Part shown: in pieces, positions 45,829-55,900 of the stretch | Layout: each line of letters opens with the position of its first letter | Position numbering within the stretch: the stretch's first letter is position 1 | NCBI RefSeq assembly: GCF_007970805.1 | Contig: NZ_CP042433.1 | Coordinates: forward strand, 2,046,001-2,110,000 | DNA from: Flavisolibacter ginsenosidimutans | GTDB lineage: Bacteria > Bacteroidota > Bacteroidia > Chitinophagales > Chitinophagaceae | Reading direction: 5' to 3' | Length of the DNA stretch: 64,000 bases | Notes under the pieces: generated by a model | What the model was told of the DNA's origin: nothing | What the model saw: the letters and a program-made list of their open reading frames with translations, nothing else | Database searches by the model: none | Position numbers and translations under genes: made by a program

Positions 45829-46554
45829 TCACCAAGACGCTGTCAATTTAATGTTGTCAAGTAAGTAGTAACCCGATCGGCAAATTGTCTGATCTGCGTC
45901 GCTGCAATTTTTTGAGTGCTTTAGTCTGGTTGCCTTTACCTCCTTGTCTTGGCTATAACATCCCAGGATAATTTTGTCCTCACCGCCCTTTGCTGTAAAG
46001 CTCCCTTCCAGCAAAAGCCACCTATCTACGCTCTGGGTTGTAAGGCTGAATTGAAGATTTGGTGTGATTTCTTTTAGTACTGTGTAACGACGTTTTACCA
46101 GCGATGGCAAGGCGCTGCTGTTAATCAGGGCTGAACCGAAAGAATTTATGAGAAATCCATTACAATAGGCGGGCTTTATGGCAAAAGAAATCTTATACCT
46201 TGTGCCTGCAATCAAGGGTGTTTTAAGCGTCCCTACCAAGTAATCACGAAACTCAAACTCCGGATCGAATACGCCTAACCCAGCAAAGCTCATCCCGCTA
46301 AAGGGCACTACTTCACCTTTTCCCAGCACTTTAGTGTTTTCGAAAATATCGGAAGAATCGCGATAAATATGTGCCCACTGCGCTTGTTCAGCATAGTCTT
46401 CTAAGAAGCTCCAATGGAAGTATCTGCCTTTATAAGCGCTGTCTTGGTTAAAGGGATCTTCAAAGTCACCATTCAAAACCAAGTTTTCTTGTGCCGATGC
46501 GTAAAGAAAGGGGTAGAATAAGACAAGGAATGCGACAAGTTTTTGCTTCCTCAT
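45829..46554 (-). CDS. Secreted hypothetical protein
   Basis: This 241-aa protein has a signal peptide, MRKQKLVAFLVLFYPFLYAS, with cleavage near SAQ. The mature part begins ENLVLNGDFEDPFNQDS, typical of jelly-roll carbohydrate-binding-like domains. It ends in a matching strand, GYYLLDNIKLTASW. No enzyme motif is seen. The start at 46554 is set by the signal peptide, and the open frame continues upstream through repeat copy F but without meaning. The 322 nt to the next gene hold that repeat and nothing else I can support. Confidence 0.75.
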   Translation of the reverse strand: MRKQKLVAFLVLFYPFLYASAQENLVLNGDFEDPFNQDSAYKGRYFHWSFLEDYAEQAQWAHIYRDSSDIFENTKVLGKGEVVPFSGMSFAGLGVFDPEFEFRDYLVGTLKTPLIAGTRYKISFAIKPAYCNGFLINSFGSALINSSALPSLVKRRYTVLKEITPNLQFSLTTQSVDRWLLLEGSFTAKGGEDKIILGCYSQDKEVKATRLKHSKNCSDADQTICRSGYYLLDNIKLTASW

Positions 46555-46709
46555 GTTATCAGCTTTGAAATATGATGCAACAAACACTCTTTTTCCACAG
46601 GCGGAGTTCATTAATTGCGCACAACGATTGTATTGACGCATGTTCTTGCTCCAAAATACATTATTTATCAATAAACATTGGAACAAGGACGACTGCTGAG
46701 TAATATACC

Positions 46710-46772
46710 TGAATGCACAAGTGTGCGACGCAACAAAAGCCAAATAGTAGCAATGCAATTCAGTACACAACC
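46710..46772 (+). repeat. Interspersed ~62-bp repeat, copy F (inverted)
   Basis: TGCACAAGTGTGCGACGCAA followed by CAAAAGCCAAATAGTAGCAA and TTCAGTACACAA is the reverse complement of the other five plus-strand-listed copies. Its A-rich end points toward the DUF2911 gene, about 100 nt away. Confidence 0.7.
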
Positions 46773-46876
46773 ATTCATCCCACCCATCTTTCATCAACCA
46801 CTCAATTTAATACTTCGGTAAAAATCCCGCAATCCTTACTGCAAGGCAAAGTAGATTTAATCCTTAAACTTCTGCC

Positions 46877-47986
46877 ATGAAACGATTCCTGCTTGCAGCT
46901 TTTGCAACCGTTCTCACGTTCTTTTCAAACGCACAACTCTCACTTACCGTGCTGCCCAGCGGCGGCAACAAAAAAGCCGTGGTGGGTGAACGCATCGGCC
47001 TTACCGATGTCACCATTCATTACGATAGGCCCGGCGTAAAAGGCCGCGAAGGAAAAATTTGGGGAGCGCTGATTCCCACCGGTTTTACCGATCAAGGTTT
47101 TGGCAACAGCAAGGCCGCACCCTGGCGCGCCGGTTCCAACGAAAGCACAACCATCGAATTCTCGAACGACGTAACCGTTGAAGGCAAACCGTTGAAGAAA
47201 GGCAAATACGGTTTCTTCGTTGCTTACGATTCTGCCCAATCAACGCTGATTTTTTCATCGAACAGCACGCAATGGGGCAGCTTTTTTTACGATCCCAAAG
47301 AAGACGTATTGCGGGTGCCCGTAAAACCGGTGAAGACGGCCAACAGCGTAGAATGGCTCAAATACGAGTTCACCAATCAAACCGAAAACGCGGCTACGAT
47401 TGCGCTGGAATGGGAGCACCTAACCATACCGTTTAAAGTAGAAACGAATTACATCCAGGATCAAATTGCGTCGTTTCAAAACGAGCTGCGCACCCAACGC
47501 GGCTTCTTCTGGCTTGCGTGGGAACAGGCCTCACAATGGTGCCTGCAACACAACGTGAACCTTGAACAGGCCTTGCAGTGGAGCGACTCTGCGTCGGGCC
47601 CTTTGTTTGGCGGTGTTAATCTTTTTCAGCCCAAGGCCACCAAGGCGCAAATCCTGCAAAAACTCGGTCGTGGCGAGGAAGCCGCAGCCCTGATGAAACA
47701 AGCCTTGCCGCTGGCTACCGTGAATGAAATTCACGGCTACGGCCGTTCGCTGGTGGCACAGAAAAAACCCAAAGAAGCGTTGGAGGTTTTTCAAATGAAT
47801 TACCAAAAACACCCAAAGGAGTTTACAACCCTCGTGGGCATGACGAGAGGCTTTTCCGCAACCGGCGACTACAAAAACGCATTGAAGTTTGCCGAGCAGG
47901 CCTTGCCGCTTGCACCCGACGCCCAAAACAAAAACAGCGTGGCTGCCATGATTGACAAGTTGAAGAAAGGACAAGACGTGAATTAA
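46877..47986 (+). CDS. Secreted DUF2911 protein with TPR repeats
   Basis: This 369-aa protein has a signal peptide, MKRFLLAAFATVLTFFSNAQ. The DUF2911 domain (about 30-175) includes VTIHYDRPGVKGREGKIWG and WRAGSNESTTIEFS. The C-terminal third has TPR-like helices (KPKEALEVFQMNYQKHPKEF and GDYKNALKFAEQALPLAPD). This combination is common in Bacteroidota. The biochemical role is unknown. Confidence 0.9.
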   Translation: MKRFLLAAFATVLTFFSNAQLSLTVLPSGGNKKAVVGERIGLTDVTIHYDRPGVKGREGKIWGALIPTGFTDQGFGNSKAAPWRAGSNESTTIEFSNDVTVEGKPLKKGKYGFFVAYDSAQSTLIFSSNSTQWGSFFYDPKEDVLRVPVKPVKTANSVEWLKYEFTNQTENAATIALEWEHLTIPFKVETNYIQDQIASFQNELRTQRGFFWLAWEQASQWCLQHNVNLEQALQWSDSASGPLFGGVNLFQPKATKAQILQKLGRGEEAAALMKQALPLATVNEIHGYGRSLVAQKKPKEALEVFQMNYQKHPKEFTTLVGMTRGFSATGDYKNALKFAEQALPLAPDAQNKNSVAAMIDKLKKGQDVN

Positions 47987-48090
47987 GGCTTTGCTTTCCC
48001 AATGAAATAGGCAAAATACCATCGGCGTACCGACGCTTGCGTTTCGGCCACTGCTTATAAATCGCGGCTCCATTTGAAATTGCGGTTTTT

Positions 48091-48154
48091 CTTTTATGTA
48101 ACGAGCTTTGGTAATTCTATTTCTCGCCGGTTGCGTCGCACTCTTGTGCGTTCG
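48091..48154 (-). repeat. Interspersed ~62-bp repeat, copy C
   Basis: TTTTATGTAACGAGCTTTGG, then CCGGTTGCGTCGCACTCTTG, then TGCGTTC. It is the most diverged copy in its centre. It lies in the 292-nt gap between the DUF2911 gene and tRNA-Gln. The gap also holds sequence (47990-48090) that would encode EPRFISSGRNASVGTP on the minus strand, probably another repeat. Confidence 0.7.
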
Positions 48155-48232
48155 GAGCAACATTGCGCAAACTGGATTGGTTTCAGGTGTTTTTCCGTGC
48201 AATAATTGAGCGTTGGGAAAGGAGTAAATTTT

Positions 48233-48264
48233 TTTGGCTCGTTTCCCGCACGCCTTTATTTTTG
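48233..48264 (+). promoter_or_regulatory. Promoter of tRNA-Gln
   Basis: TTTG (48233-48236), 20 nt, then TATTTTTG (48257-48264) is an exact match to the Bacteroidota housekeeping promoter pattern (-33 TTTG, -7 TAnnTTTG). Transcription would begin near 48270, about 9 nt before the mature tRNA. Confidence 0.8.
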
Positions 48265-48278
48265 CACTCCTTCAGGAT

Positions 48279-48349
48279 TGAGCTATGGTGTAACGGTAGC
48301 ACTACAGATTTTGGTTCTGTCTGTCAAGGTTCGAATCCTTGTAGCTCAA
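48279..48349 (+). tRNA. tRNA-Gln (anticodon TTG)
   Basis: The cloverleaf closes well. The acceptor is TGAGCTA/TAGCTCA (48279-48285 with 48342-48348). The anticodon stem ACAGA/TCTGT encloses loop TTTTGGT with anticodon TTG at 48311-48313. The T-arm is CAAGG-TTCGAAT-CCTTG. The discriminator is A (48349), and CCA is not encoded. Confidence 0.96.
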
Positions 48350-48350
48350 C

Positions 48351-48378
48351 AAAATGCCTTGCAAATGCAAGGCGTTTT
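48351..48378 (+). terminator. Intrinsic terminator of tRNA-Gln
   Basis: AAAATGCCTTGC-AAAT-GCAAGGCGTTTT forms a 12-bp stem with one G-T pair and ends in a T-run. It begins 2 nt after the tRNA. Confidence 0.85.
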
Positions 48379-48474
48379 CATTTGTTAGCTTTTCTCTCAC
48401 TCCACGTTTCCCTTCTTGCCCGCCCGGGTTTTACGTGCCGGTTTCTTCCGCCGATAATTAAGTAAATTAGACCT

Positions 48475-49701
48475 ATGCAGCCTCCTTCTGTTTCCGCCCG
48501 AATCGAAGCTTTCCACACCGCTCTGCCGCAGGACAAAGTGCGGCTGAAGTACGGCCTGATGGCCGAAAATGCCTACCGCTTTTTCCGCGGCACCTGTCAT
48601 TTGTTTTACGAAGACCTAAGCAACCGCTCCTATTTTCCACACCGTTCTCCCCAAGTTTGGGGTTGCGGCGATTTGCACCTCGAAAATTTCGGCAGCTACA
48701 AAGCATCCAACCGCTACGTTTATTTTGATCAAAACGATTTTGACGAAGCCGTGCTTCTTCCTGCAACCTGGGAACTGGTTCGTGTTGTTACGAGCATCCT
48801 CGTAGCCTTTAAATCGTTAAGCGTGAAAGAAGAAAAGGTGATGGCTTGGGCCCGCTTTTTTCTGAACACCTATTGCAAAACACTTAGGAGCGGCAAGGCA
48901 AAACACATTGAAGCAAGACTGGCAAAAGGCATTGTGCGTTCTTTTTTGGAACAAGCCGGGCGCAGGAAAGAAAAAGAATTGCTTCAAAATCAAACGGCAA
49001 AAAACAAAAAATCGTGCAGCCTTGTTGTTGACAACGAAAAGCGGTTGGCCCTGAAGCCCGAAACAAAAAAAACGCTGCTTGCACACATGGCTGACTGGCT
49101 AACAAATTCGACCGATAAAGCCTTGCGTAAATGCAACGTCGTTGACGCCTGCCAGCGCATGGCCGGTACAGGAAGCGTGGGCGTGAAAAGGTTTCTACTG
49201 CTTGTTGAAAGTGAAGAAGCTCAACATCATTTTCTGCTGCTTGATATGAAAGAAGCAAGGCCATCATCCCTGGTGACGTATAATCCTTTGCCTCAACCGC
49301 AATGGTTGTCCGAAGCGGAACGCATTGTTGCCATTCAATCGCGTTCCCAGTACGCGACGACTGCGCATTTAAGCACTGTCGTTTTTGACGGCGTGGCATA
49401 CACCATCCAGGAACTTCAGCCCGAAGAAGACAAGCTTGACTTTACCGTTGTAGTGCGGCACGAGAAGGACGTACTGCGGGTGATGAAAGATATGGCACTG
49501 CTCACAGCTTCAGCGCAACTGCGAAGTGCCGGCCGCCAGGGCTCGGCCATTGCCGATGACCTGATTGCATTTGGAAATGATCCTGAATGGCAACAACAAT
49601 TAACGCAATATGCAATTGACTATGCGGCGCAAGTGGATGTAGACTACCGGAGCTTCCTGCACGACTACCAAAACGGATTTTTTGAAAGAAAGAAAATTTA
49701 A
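48475..49701 (+). CDS. DUF2252 family protein
   Basis: This 408-aa cytoplasmic protein includes WGCGDLHLENFGSYKASN near residue 62 and YVYFDQNDFDEA, the DUF2252 hallmarks. GDLHLENFG resembles the catalytic loop of aminoglycoside-phosphotransferase and kinase folds, so a kinase-like activity is conceivable but unproven. It is a single gene downstream of tRNA-Gln and converges on the molybdopterin oxidoreductase. Confidence 0.88.
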   Translation: MQPPSVSARIEAFHTALPQDKVRLKYGLMAENAYRFFRGTCHLFYEDLSNRSYFPHRSPQVWGCGDLHLENFGSYKASNRYVYFDQNDFDEAVLLPATWELVRVVTSILVAFKSLSVKEEKVMAWARFFLNTYCKTLRSGKAKHIEARLAKGIVRSFLEQAGRRKEKELLQNQTAKNKKSCSLVVDNEKRLALKPETKKTLLAHMADWLTNSTDKALRKCNVVDACQRMAGTGSVGVKRFLLLVESEEAQHHFLLLDMKEARPSSLVTYNPLPQPQWLSEAERIVAIQSRSQYATTAHLSTVVFDGVAYTIQELQPEEDKLDFTVVVRHEKDVLRVMKDMALLTASAQLRSAGRQGSAIADDLIAFGNDPEWQQQLTQYAIDYAAQVDVDYRSFLHDYQNGFFERKKI

Positions 49702-49745
49702 AATGATTCCCGGTTTCACGTCTGTCGTTTCACCTCTCACCTATC

Positions 49746-50513
49746 TCAATGTCCTGCATAATAATCATAACCTCTTTCGGCCCAGAAATCCGGGGGCTTG
49801 CTGTTGCTGAAATACATTGTACCGATGCGCTTTAAATGCTTTACACCATACTTCACCGGAATAATCAGGCGCAATGGATAACCTTGATTGAGTGGCAATT
49901 GCGCACCGTTCATTTCATAACACAGGATGGTTTGTTCCTGCACGGCACTTGGCATGTCTATGCCCACATAATATTTTTTGTTGGGCGTTTGCAAACCCAC
50001 GTAATTCATCTTGCTCTCTGCGGTTAAACCGTATGTTTCTAAAAACGTTTTTAACGACACCCCCGCCCAATGCGTTACCTGGCTCCAACCTTCGATGCAT
50101 TTAAAATCAAACACAATGTCTTTCTTCGGCAGTTTTTTTATATCTGCCAAGGTGAGTGTTAGCGTATCGCCGTTTTGTTTTACTACGTGCAAGCGCCAGT
50201 CCGCCGTATCCACAGCATCTTCCAATCCATCACTGCCGTTCACACGAACGGCCTTGGCCGCTGCCGATACCGGGTATTCCTTCACCAGTTTTTTTGAACT
50301 GAAAACCGAAGAAAAAATGGATTCGTTTGTGGATAACACGCTGCGCAACGGTTTGGATGCGCCGTCGTCTTTGGGCGCATTCTTTACACTTGAAAAAAGG
50401 GCCCATGCGCCTGCGCCGAGAACAACAAAAATCAAAAAAGAAAGAAGAGTTTTTCTTCGCAACTGTTTTTTCGACAACTGCTCCTGCGGAAATGTATGTG
50501 TGGAATTATTCAT
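49746..50513 (-). CDS. Molybdopterin-dependent oxidoreductase (sulfite oxidase/MsrP fold)
   Basis: This 255-aa protein has an N-terminal signal or anchor with a twin-arginine-like motif, LRRKTLLSFLIF (R19, R20). Its Mo-cofactor domain carries the expected Mo-ligand Cys in FKCIEGWSQVTHWAG (C139). Other matches are YVGLQTPNKKYYVGIDM and PLRLIIPVKYGVKHLKRI. It probably acts in the periplasm and exchanges electrons with the cytochrome b encoded just upstream, whose stop it overlaps by 8 nt. The substrate is unknown. MsrPQ-like repair of oxidised proteins is one possibility. Confidence 0.88.
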   Translation of the reverse strand: MNNSTHTFPQEQLSKKQLRRKTLLSFLIFVVLGAGAWALFSSVKNAPKDDGASKPLRSVLSTNESIFSSVFSSKKLVKEYPVSAAAKAVRVNGSDGLEDAVDTADWRLHVVKQNGDTLTLTLADIKKLPKKDIVFDFKCIEGWSQVTHWAGVSLKTFLETYGLTAESKMNYVGLQTPNKKYYVGIDMPSAVQEQTILCYEMNGAQLPLNQGYPLRLIIPVKYGVKHLKRIGTMYFSNSKPPDFWAERGYDYYAGH

Positions 50514-51180
50514 TGTTGACGGTTTGATTTGGTTTGATGATTTCAAAACCTGTGACCATCGCCTGAAAATTGTTCCAGCCGGTTTTAATTACTTGCGCAA
50601 TGTGTATCAAAAAGAAAAGCACGTAACCAAGCGTTAAAATAAAATGTTCCAGTCGCGCCGCTTCGTAGCCGCCGCAAAGCCAGGCAAGTGCGCTAAACGT
50701 AACGGGTTTGTAAATGGCAAGTCCCGTCAACAAAGAACCGATGCCCATGAGAACGACAAGCGTGTAAGCCACACGCTGCGCCGCATTGTACTTTAAAAAT
50801 TCCGGCGCGGCTTTGCGAATGTGCAAATCGTGCAGCACCACAAGCCAGGATTCTTTAACCGATTTTTTATTGGGCAAAAGCAATCGCCATTGTCCCGAGA
50901 AGATGGTGAACAACACGTACAACAAACCGTTAATGAAGAAGAGCCACATGAACGTAAAATGCCAACTCATGCCTTCGGCCAGGCGAAACGGGACGTTCAG
51001 CGTTTTGTAAAAACCATCGGGAAAGAAGTGAAAAAACTCTTTCTGCCCCAACTTGATTTTGTATTCGTCGTTGGCCCAATAAATTAAAAGGCCGCTCCAG
51101 ATCATGCAGGCGAGGATAGGAAAGTTGAGCCAGTGAAACCAGCGAATGGCAAGCGGATGTTTTTTAACAACGGTGGGCAT
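50506..51180 (-). CDS. Cytochrome b561-type membrane subunit
   Basis: This 224-aa protein has four to five membrane helices and heme-ligand histidines in HPLAIRWFHWLNF, SWHFTFMWLFFINGLLYV and the C-terminal LEHFILTLGYVLFFLIHIAQVI. It fits the di-heme cytochrome b family of hydrogenases and thiosulfate reductases. It would pass electrons between the quinone pool and the downstream molybdopterin protein. ATG 51180 (MPTVVKKHPL) starts at the expected place. A longer in-frame ORF upstream is low complexity. Confidence 0.88.
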   Translation of the reverse strand: MPTVVKKHPLAIRWFHWLNFPILACMIWSGLLIYWANDEYKIKLGQKEFFHFFPDGFYKTLNVPFRLAEGMSWHFTFMWLFFINGLLYVLFTIFSGQWRLLLPNKKSVKESWLVVLHDLHIRKAAPEFLKYNAAQRVAYTLVVLMGIGSLLTGLAIYKPVTFSALAWLCGGYEAARLEHFILTLGYVLFFLIHIAQVIKTGWNNFQAMVTGFEIIKPNQTVNNE

Positions 51181-51232
51181 AACGGTTTGGTTTGAGGATA
51201 ATGCGTGTTGGGGCAAAGACTGCGTTGAATTC

Positions 51233-51244
51233 AAAGGAGGTGAT
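51233..51244 (+). other. Perfect Shine-Dalgarno-like 12-mer
   Basis: AAAGGAGGTGAT is the full complement of a bacterial 16S 3' tail and lies 2 nt before an ATG (51247; GGAGG-to-ATG spacing 6 nt). The following 71-codon frame is antisense to the DUF1223 gene and does not look like a protein. On the minus strand the same bases form an anti-SD mimic in the 5' region of the cytochrome b gene. Confidence 0.35.
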
Positions 51245-51287
51245 AAATGCCGCAAACAATCCATCATCGTTTGCGCTTACGTATTTT

Positions 51288-52055
51288 TCACAAAGGAATA
51301 TTTAGTTGCGTAGCACCCATTATTTTTCCAGCTCCTTTTTCCTGTGCAAACACAATCATTGCCAGCAATGTTTTTGAAAGCTCGGTGGGTAACGCAAATT
51401 CAATCGTTCCGCTCCGTTGCGCATCCACTGTTTTCAAGGCACGCACAACGTTTACGTGGTGAAGCGTGCGGCCTTCGTTCTCCCCTCTCTTTACTTCGGT
51501 CGTGGCTTCAGGTTGTAGCAAGGCGACGTTCAGCAGGAGCGGCAATTCGGAAGACGAAGAATACGAAAGCTGCACATTTCCGTTTGCGATTCTTTTTACC
51601 GACGCCTGAATGGCTATCGCATTGACGTTGGTCTTTTGAAGCGAAGCACGGAGCCGGTTTTCATCCGATCCAACAAATTCTTCGCTGCCGTTTACAATCA
51701 CTTGCGGCGTGTAAATACTTTGGAGAGAAAGACGTTGTGCATACCGTCGTTGCCGGTCGCTGAAGGCAGCCTCGCTGTACGGATCTTTCCAACCCAAGTG
51801 ATCCCAATAATCAACGTGATAGCTCAGCACAAAAACGTTGCTGTCGCCTTTGGCCTTTAACGCATCAATCAGTCTTTCCGCCGGCGGACAACTTGAGCAT
51901 CCTTCAGACGTAAACAATTCAACGACGTGAATGCCGCTGCCTGTTTTTACCGCCGGTAAAACAGCCGCCTTTTGTTTTGATTGAACGTTGGAACAAGAAA
52001 GCAAAGCTGCAAAACCTGCAGCAGCAAAAATTCTATGAAGACTTGTTTTGAACAC
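51288..52055 (-). CDS. DUF1223 lipoprotein with thioredoxin-like fold
   Basis: This 255-aa protein has a lipoprotein signal, AAAGFAALLSCSN (lipobox Cys near 21). A thioredoxin-like domain follows, starting VVELFTSEGCSSCPPAERLI with a CSSC pair. Matches to DUF1223 include YHVDYWDHLGWKDPYS and YTPQVIVNGSEEFVGSD. It is the first of three minus-strand genes with the cytochrome b and the molybdopterin protein, suggesting a periplasmic redox group. The partner relation is inferred from position only. Confidence 0.9.
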   Translation of the reverse strand: MFKTSLHRIFAAAGFAALLSCSNVQSKQKAAVLPAVKTGSGIHVVELFTSEGCSSCPPAERLIDALKAKGDSNVFVLSYHVDYWDHLGWKDPYSEAAFSDRQRRYAQRLSLQSIYTPQVIVNGSEEFVGSDENRLRASLQKTNVNAIAIQASVKRIANGNVQLSYSSSSELPLLLNVALLQPEATTEVKRGENEGRTLHHVNVVRALKTVDAQRSGTIEFALPTELSKTLLAMIVFAQEKGAGKIMGATQLNIPL

Positions 52056-52207
52056 GGCTCAGAATTGTGAAGAAGAAATATTGTGTCTTGCTTAGGAAAG
52101 TTACGAAGAAATAGAAGCGATGGATTTTTTGCACGTCCAGGGAACTACCGAAGGAATTGCTATTTTGTTTTACTTACAGGAATTTTCATTTTACAAGATT
52201 CACCATC

Positions 52208-52867
52208 ATGCGCCAAAGACCGACAGTTGGTAATATTCTTTTGTGGCTTAGCGCCATTGCTTTTGCATTTTTGTTTCCGCATTTTGGTCTTATCCCCGTT
52301 CTGTTTGCGTATTCCATTCCGGTTTTGATTCTGCTTTGGCTGGTTCTTAAAAGAACAAAAGAAAATTTTTCAAGCATTGGCTTTAATCCCAAAAAGCTCA
52401 CCCTTCATTCGGTACTGGTTGGCATTGCAGCAGGAATTCTGCTCTTTGCGTTTTTGAATTATGTTTTCTTTCCTGCGTTGAATAAGTTCGTTCTTTTGCC
52501 CAAGGCAAATCTTGCTGATTTCAACTCTATCCGGCATCATTTCTTCAATTACCTTTTTGTCCTTTCCATGGGATGGCTGATTGGCGGTTGGTACGAAGAA
52601 CTTGTTTTTCACGGGTTCATTTTTACCCGCTTCGAAAAAATTTTATCTAAAAGATATGCTCTTACGGCAAGTTTTATCGTCACCAATTTTCTATTTGGAT
52701 TATATCATTTTCAATTGGGTACGAGCGGCATGATCAACGCTTTCCTGGCGGGCTGCGCTTACCAGGCTCTGGCCTTGCGCTACAAGCGAAACCTGTGGTA
52801 CGCCTTTTTCTGCCACGGCTTTTTTGACACGATAGGCCTGACGTTTATTTACCTCGGCTACTGGTAA
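52208..52867 (+). CDS. CPBP-family intramembrane protein (Abi/CAAX-protease-like)
   Basis: This 219-aa protein has about six to seven membrane helices. The family motif 1 reads WYEELVFHGF (E130, E131, with H135 where the usual EExxxR has Arg). Motif 2 is LYHF (H167) and motif 3 is CHGFFDT (H203, D207). The Arg-to-His change is notable but may be tolerated. ATG 52208 (MRQRPTVGN) is used. Confidence 0.88.
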   Translation: MRQRPTVGNILLWLSAIAFAFLFPHFGLIPVLFAYSIPVLILLWLVLKRTKENFSSIGFNPKKLTLHSVLVGIAAGILLFAFLNYVFFPALNKFVLLPKANLADFNSIRHHFFNYLFVLSMGWLIGGWYEELVFHGFIFTRFEKILSKRYALTASFIVTNFLFGLYHFQLGTSGMINAFLAGCAYQALALRYKRNLWYAFFCHGFFDTIGLTFIYLGYW

Positions 52868-52971
52868 CGCCAAAAAATTATAATTAAGCGCAGCGGCGAA
52901 TCATGCGGCTCTCAAATTTCTTCTGCTCTTTGGCACACTAATTATGCAGTAATGAGAACAAGAAAAAGATC

Positions 52972-55900
52972 ATGGCTTTATCAAAAACGGCATTGAGCGA
53001 CAAACTGCATTGGTACAAAGACGCCATCATTTACGAACTCCACATCAAGGCTTTTTACGATAGCAACGGCGACGGCATCGGCGATTTTGGCGGGCTGCTG
53101 CAAAAACTCGACTACCTGCAAGAGCTTGGCATAACGGCTGTTTGGGTCTTGCCTTTTTATCCTTCCCCACTGCGTGATGACGGCTACGACATTGCCGATT
53201 ATTACACCATCAACCCTCGCTACGGCAACCTCGAACAGTTTCAACAATTTCTTGACGAAGCACACAAGCGAAATCTAAAGGTTATTACCGAGCTTGTCAT
53301 CAATCATACTTCCGATCAGCATCCCTGGTTTCAGCGGGCAAGGCGTGCGCCAAAAGATTCAAAGGAAAGAGCTTATTATGTTTGGAGCGATGATCCAAAG
53401 AAGTACAAAGACGTCCGCATCATCTTCACCGATTACGAAGCCTCTAATTGGACATGGGACCCGGTGGCACAGCAATACTACTGGCATCGCTTCTTTCATC
53501 ATCAGCCCGACTTGAATTATGACAGCGAAGATGTACAGGCAGAGATTTTTAAAATCATTGATTACTGGTGCGCAATGGGTGTAGATGGCTTTCGGCTGGA
53601 TGCCGTGCCCTACCTGTACGAACGCGAAGGAACGAACGGCGAAAACCTGCCCGAGACGCATGCTTTCTTAAAACGGCTTCGTGCGCACATTGATAAAAAA
53701 TTCCCCGGCATTTGTTTTCTTGCCGAAGCCAATATGTGGCCCGAAGATTCGGCGTCTTATTTTGGCAACGGCGACGAGTGCCACATGAATTATCACTTCC
53801 CTGTGATGCCGCGCATGTTCATGGCATTACAACGCGAAGACCGTTATCCCCTCACTGATATTTTTGACCAAACGCCGCCCATACCAGAGACTTGCCAGTG
53901 GGCGGTGTTCCTGCGAAATCACGACGAGTTAACATTAGAAATGGTAACCGATGAAGAACGCGATTTCATGTACACGGTTTATGCAAAAGACCCAAAGGCA
54001 AAAATCAATTTGGGCATCAGGCACAGGCTTGCGCCTCTGATGGAAAACGACAGAAGGCGAATCGAGCTAATGAACTCCTTGTTGTTTTCCTTACCCGGCA
54101 CGCCGGTAATTTATTACGGCGATGAAATAGGCATGGGTGATAATTTTTATCTGGGTGATCGCGACGGCGTTCGCACGCCCATGCAATGGTCGCCGGACAG
54201 AAATGCAGGCTTCTCCGAAACCAACCCACAGAGATTGTATTTGCCGGTGATTCTCGATCCGCAATACCATTACGAATCGGTGAACGTGGAAACGCAACGT
54301 GCCAACACAACCTCTTTGTTTTGGTTTATGAAGCGCATCATCAACATGCGCAAAAAGTTTAAAGCCTTCAGTCGCGGCGACATGACTTTTCTGCACGTGA
54401 ACAATCCAAAGATTTTAGCTTTCACCCGCAGCTACGAAGACGAGACACTTCTGATTGTTTCCAATCTTTCCAAATACGCACAGCCGGCTGAAATTGATTT
54501 GCGTGAATTCAAAGGCTACGTGCCGGTAGAAGTTTTTAGCCACAACTCTTTCCCCGTTATCAAAGAAAGCAGCCTGTATTTTTTTACGCTGGCGCCACAT
54601 TCGTATCAATGGTTTGTTTTGCAAGCGCCAAAGACAGATGCTTCAGGAGAAAGAAAACACCTGAAGTTAAACGCAGCGCAGTGGGAAGATTTGTTTAGCG
54701 GCAATACACTTGAGGTCTTGCAAAACGACGTGCTGCCCGAATACATTCAACGCATGGATTGGTTTACGGGCAAGAACAAAAAATTATACGCCACAAACCT
54801 GCTTGCACACACGGCTCTGCCGCTTGCCGAAAGAGACGCCGAAGTGCTCCTGATAGAAGTAACCTTTGAAAGCGGCTTGCCAGAGTATTACCAGTTGCCG
54901 CTTCTTTTTAACCGTGCTGCCGAAGCCAAAGAATTGCTGGATAAACATCCGGTCGCCACCGTTGCGGAGCTTACGCTTAACGGTGAAGTGGGTTGGCTTT
55001 GCGACGCCGTTTACACGACGGCATTTCAACAGGCGCTGCTAAAATTCATGGCCGAAGGAAAGCGTTTCATGGCCAGCGGTGAAATATTGTTTTCGGCAAC
55101 GGGCGATGTAGAAAAGTTTATTGGCAGCCATTTGGAAGTAACCTCAACGGTGCAGGCTACCAGCGAAATGCACACGGCCATTACCTACAACAACGCATAT
55201 TTCCTGAAGGTCTATCGCCGGGTGGATAAAGGCCTTCACCCCGATGTGGAGTTAACCCGTTACCTGAGCGAAAAAGCCCCAAGCCTCACCACCAAATACG
55301 CCGGCGATATTGTGTGGACTTTGAACGCCGGGCAGTTCTGTCTTGGCATGTTGGAAAAGCTCGAAGAAAATCACGGCGACGGCCATCGTTACATGCTTGA
55401 ACGCATCGCCAATTATCTTGAACGCATTTTAGCCCGCGACAGAAATCTTCTTTCGGCTTATCCAAAAGCACCAAAGCTTTCTTCACCGATAAGCTTTGAT
55501 GAATTGACTGATGACCTGAAGGAATTTGTTGGCGCCAACGCCGCGGAATACGCAAGACTTATTGGCGTGCGATTGGCGCAAGTGCACAAAGCCTTTGCAG
55601 CAGGCATCGAAAAAGAATTCTTGCCCGAAGAATTTTCCCTGCATTACCAGCGTTCGCTTTTTTCATCCATGCTCTCGCTGGTACGGGAAATGAGCCAGGC
55701 CATTGAAAGAGATGCGGCTTCGCTTACCGATGACGTTCGCGACGATGTACAAACGCTTGGCGCCAGGCGCGAAGAAATGTTAACCATGCTGAAGAAAATT
55801 TACAGCAAAAAGTTTGACGTACTGAAGATTCGCACACACGGCAACATGGGTCTTACTCATGTGTTGCTCACCGGCAAAGATTTGTTAATTCATGATTTTG

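Noticed and set aside
51247..51462. 71-codon plus-strand ORF with a perfect Shine-Dalgarno
   Set aside because: It is antisense to the well-supported DUF1223 gene, and its composition looks non-coding. Only the SD itself is reported as odd.
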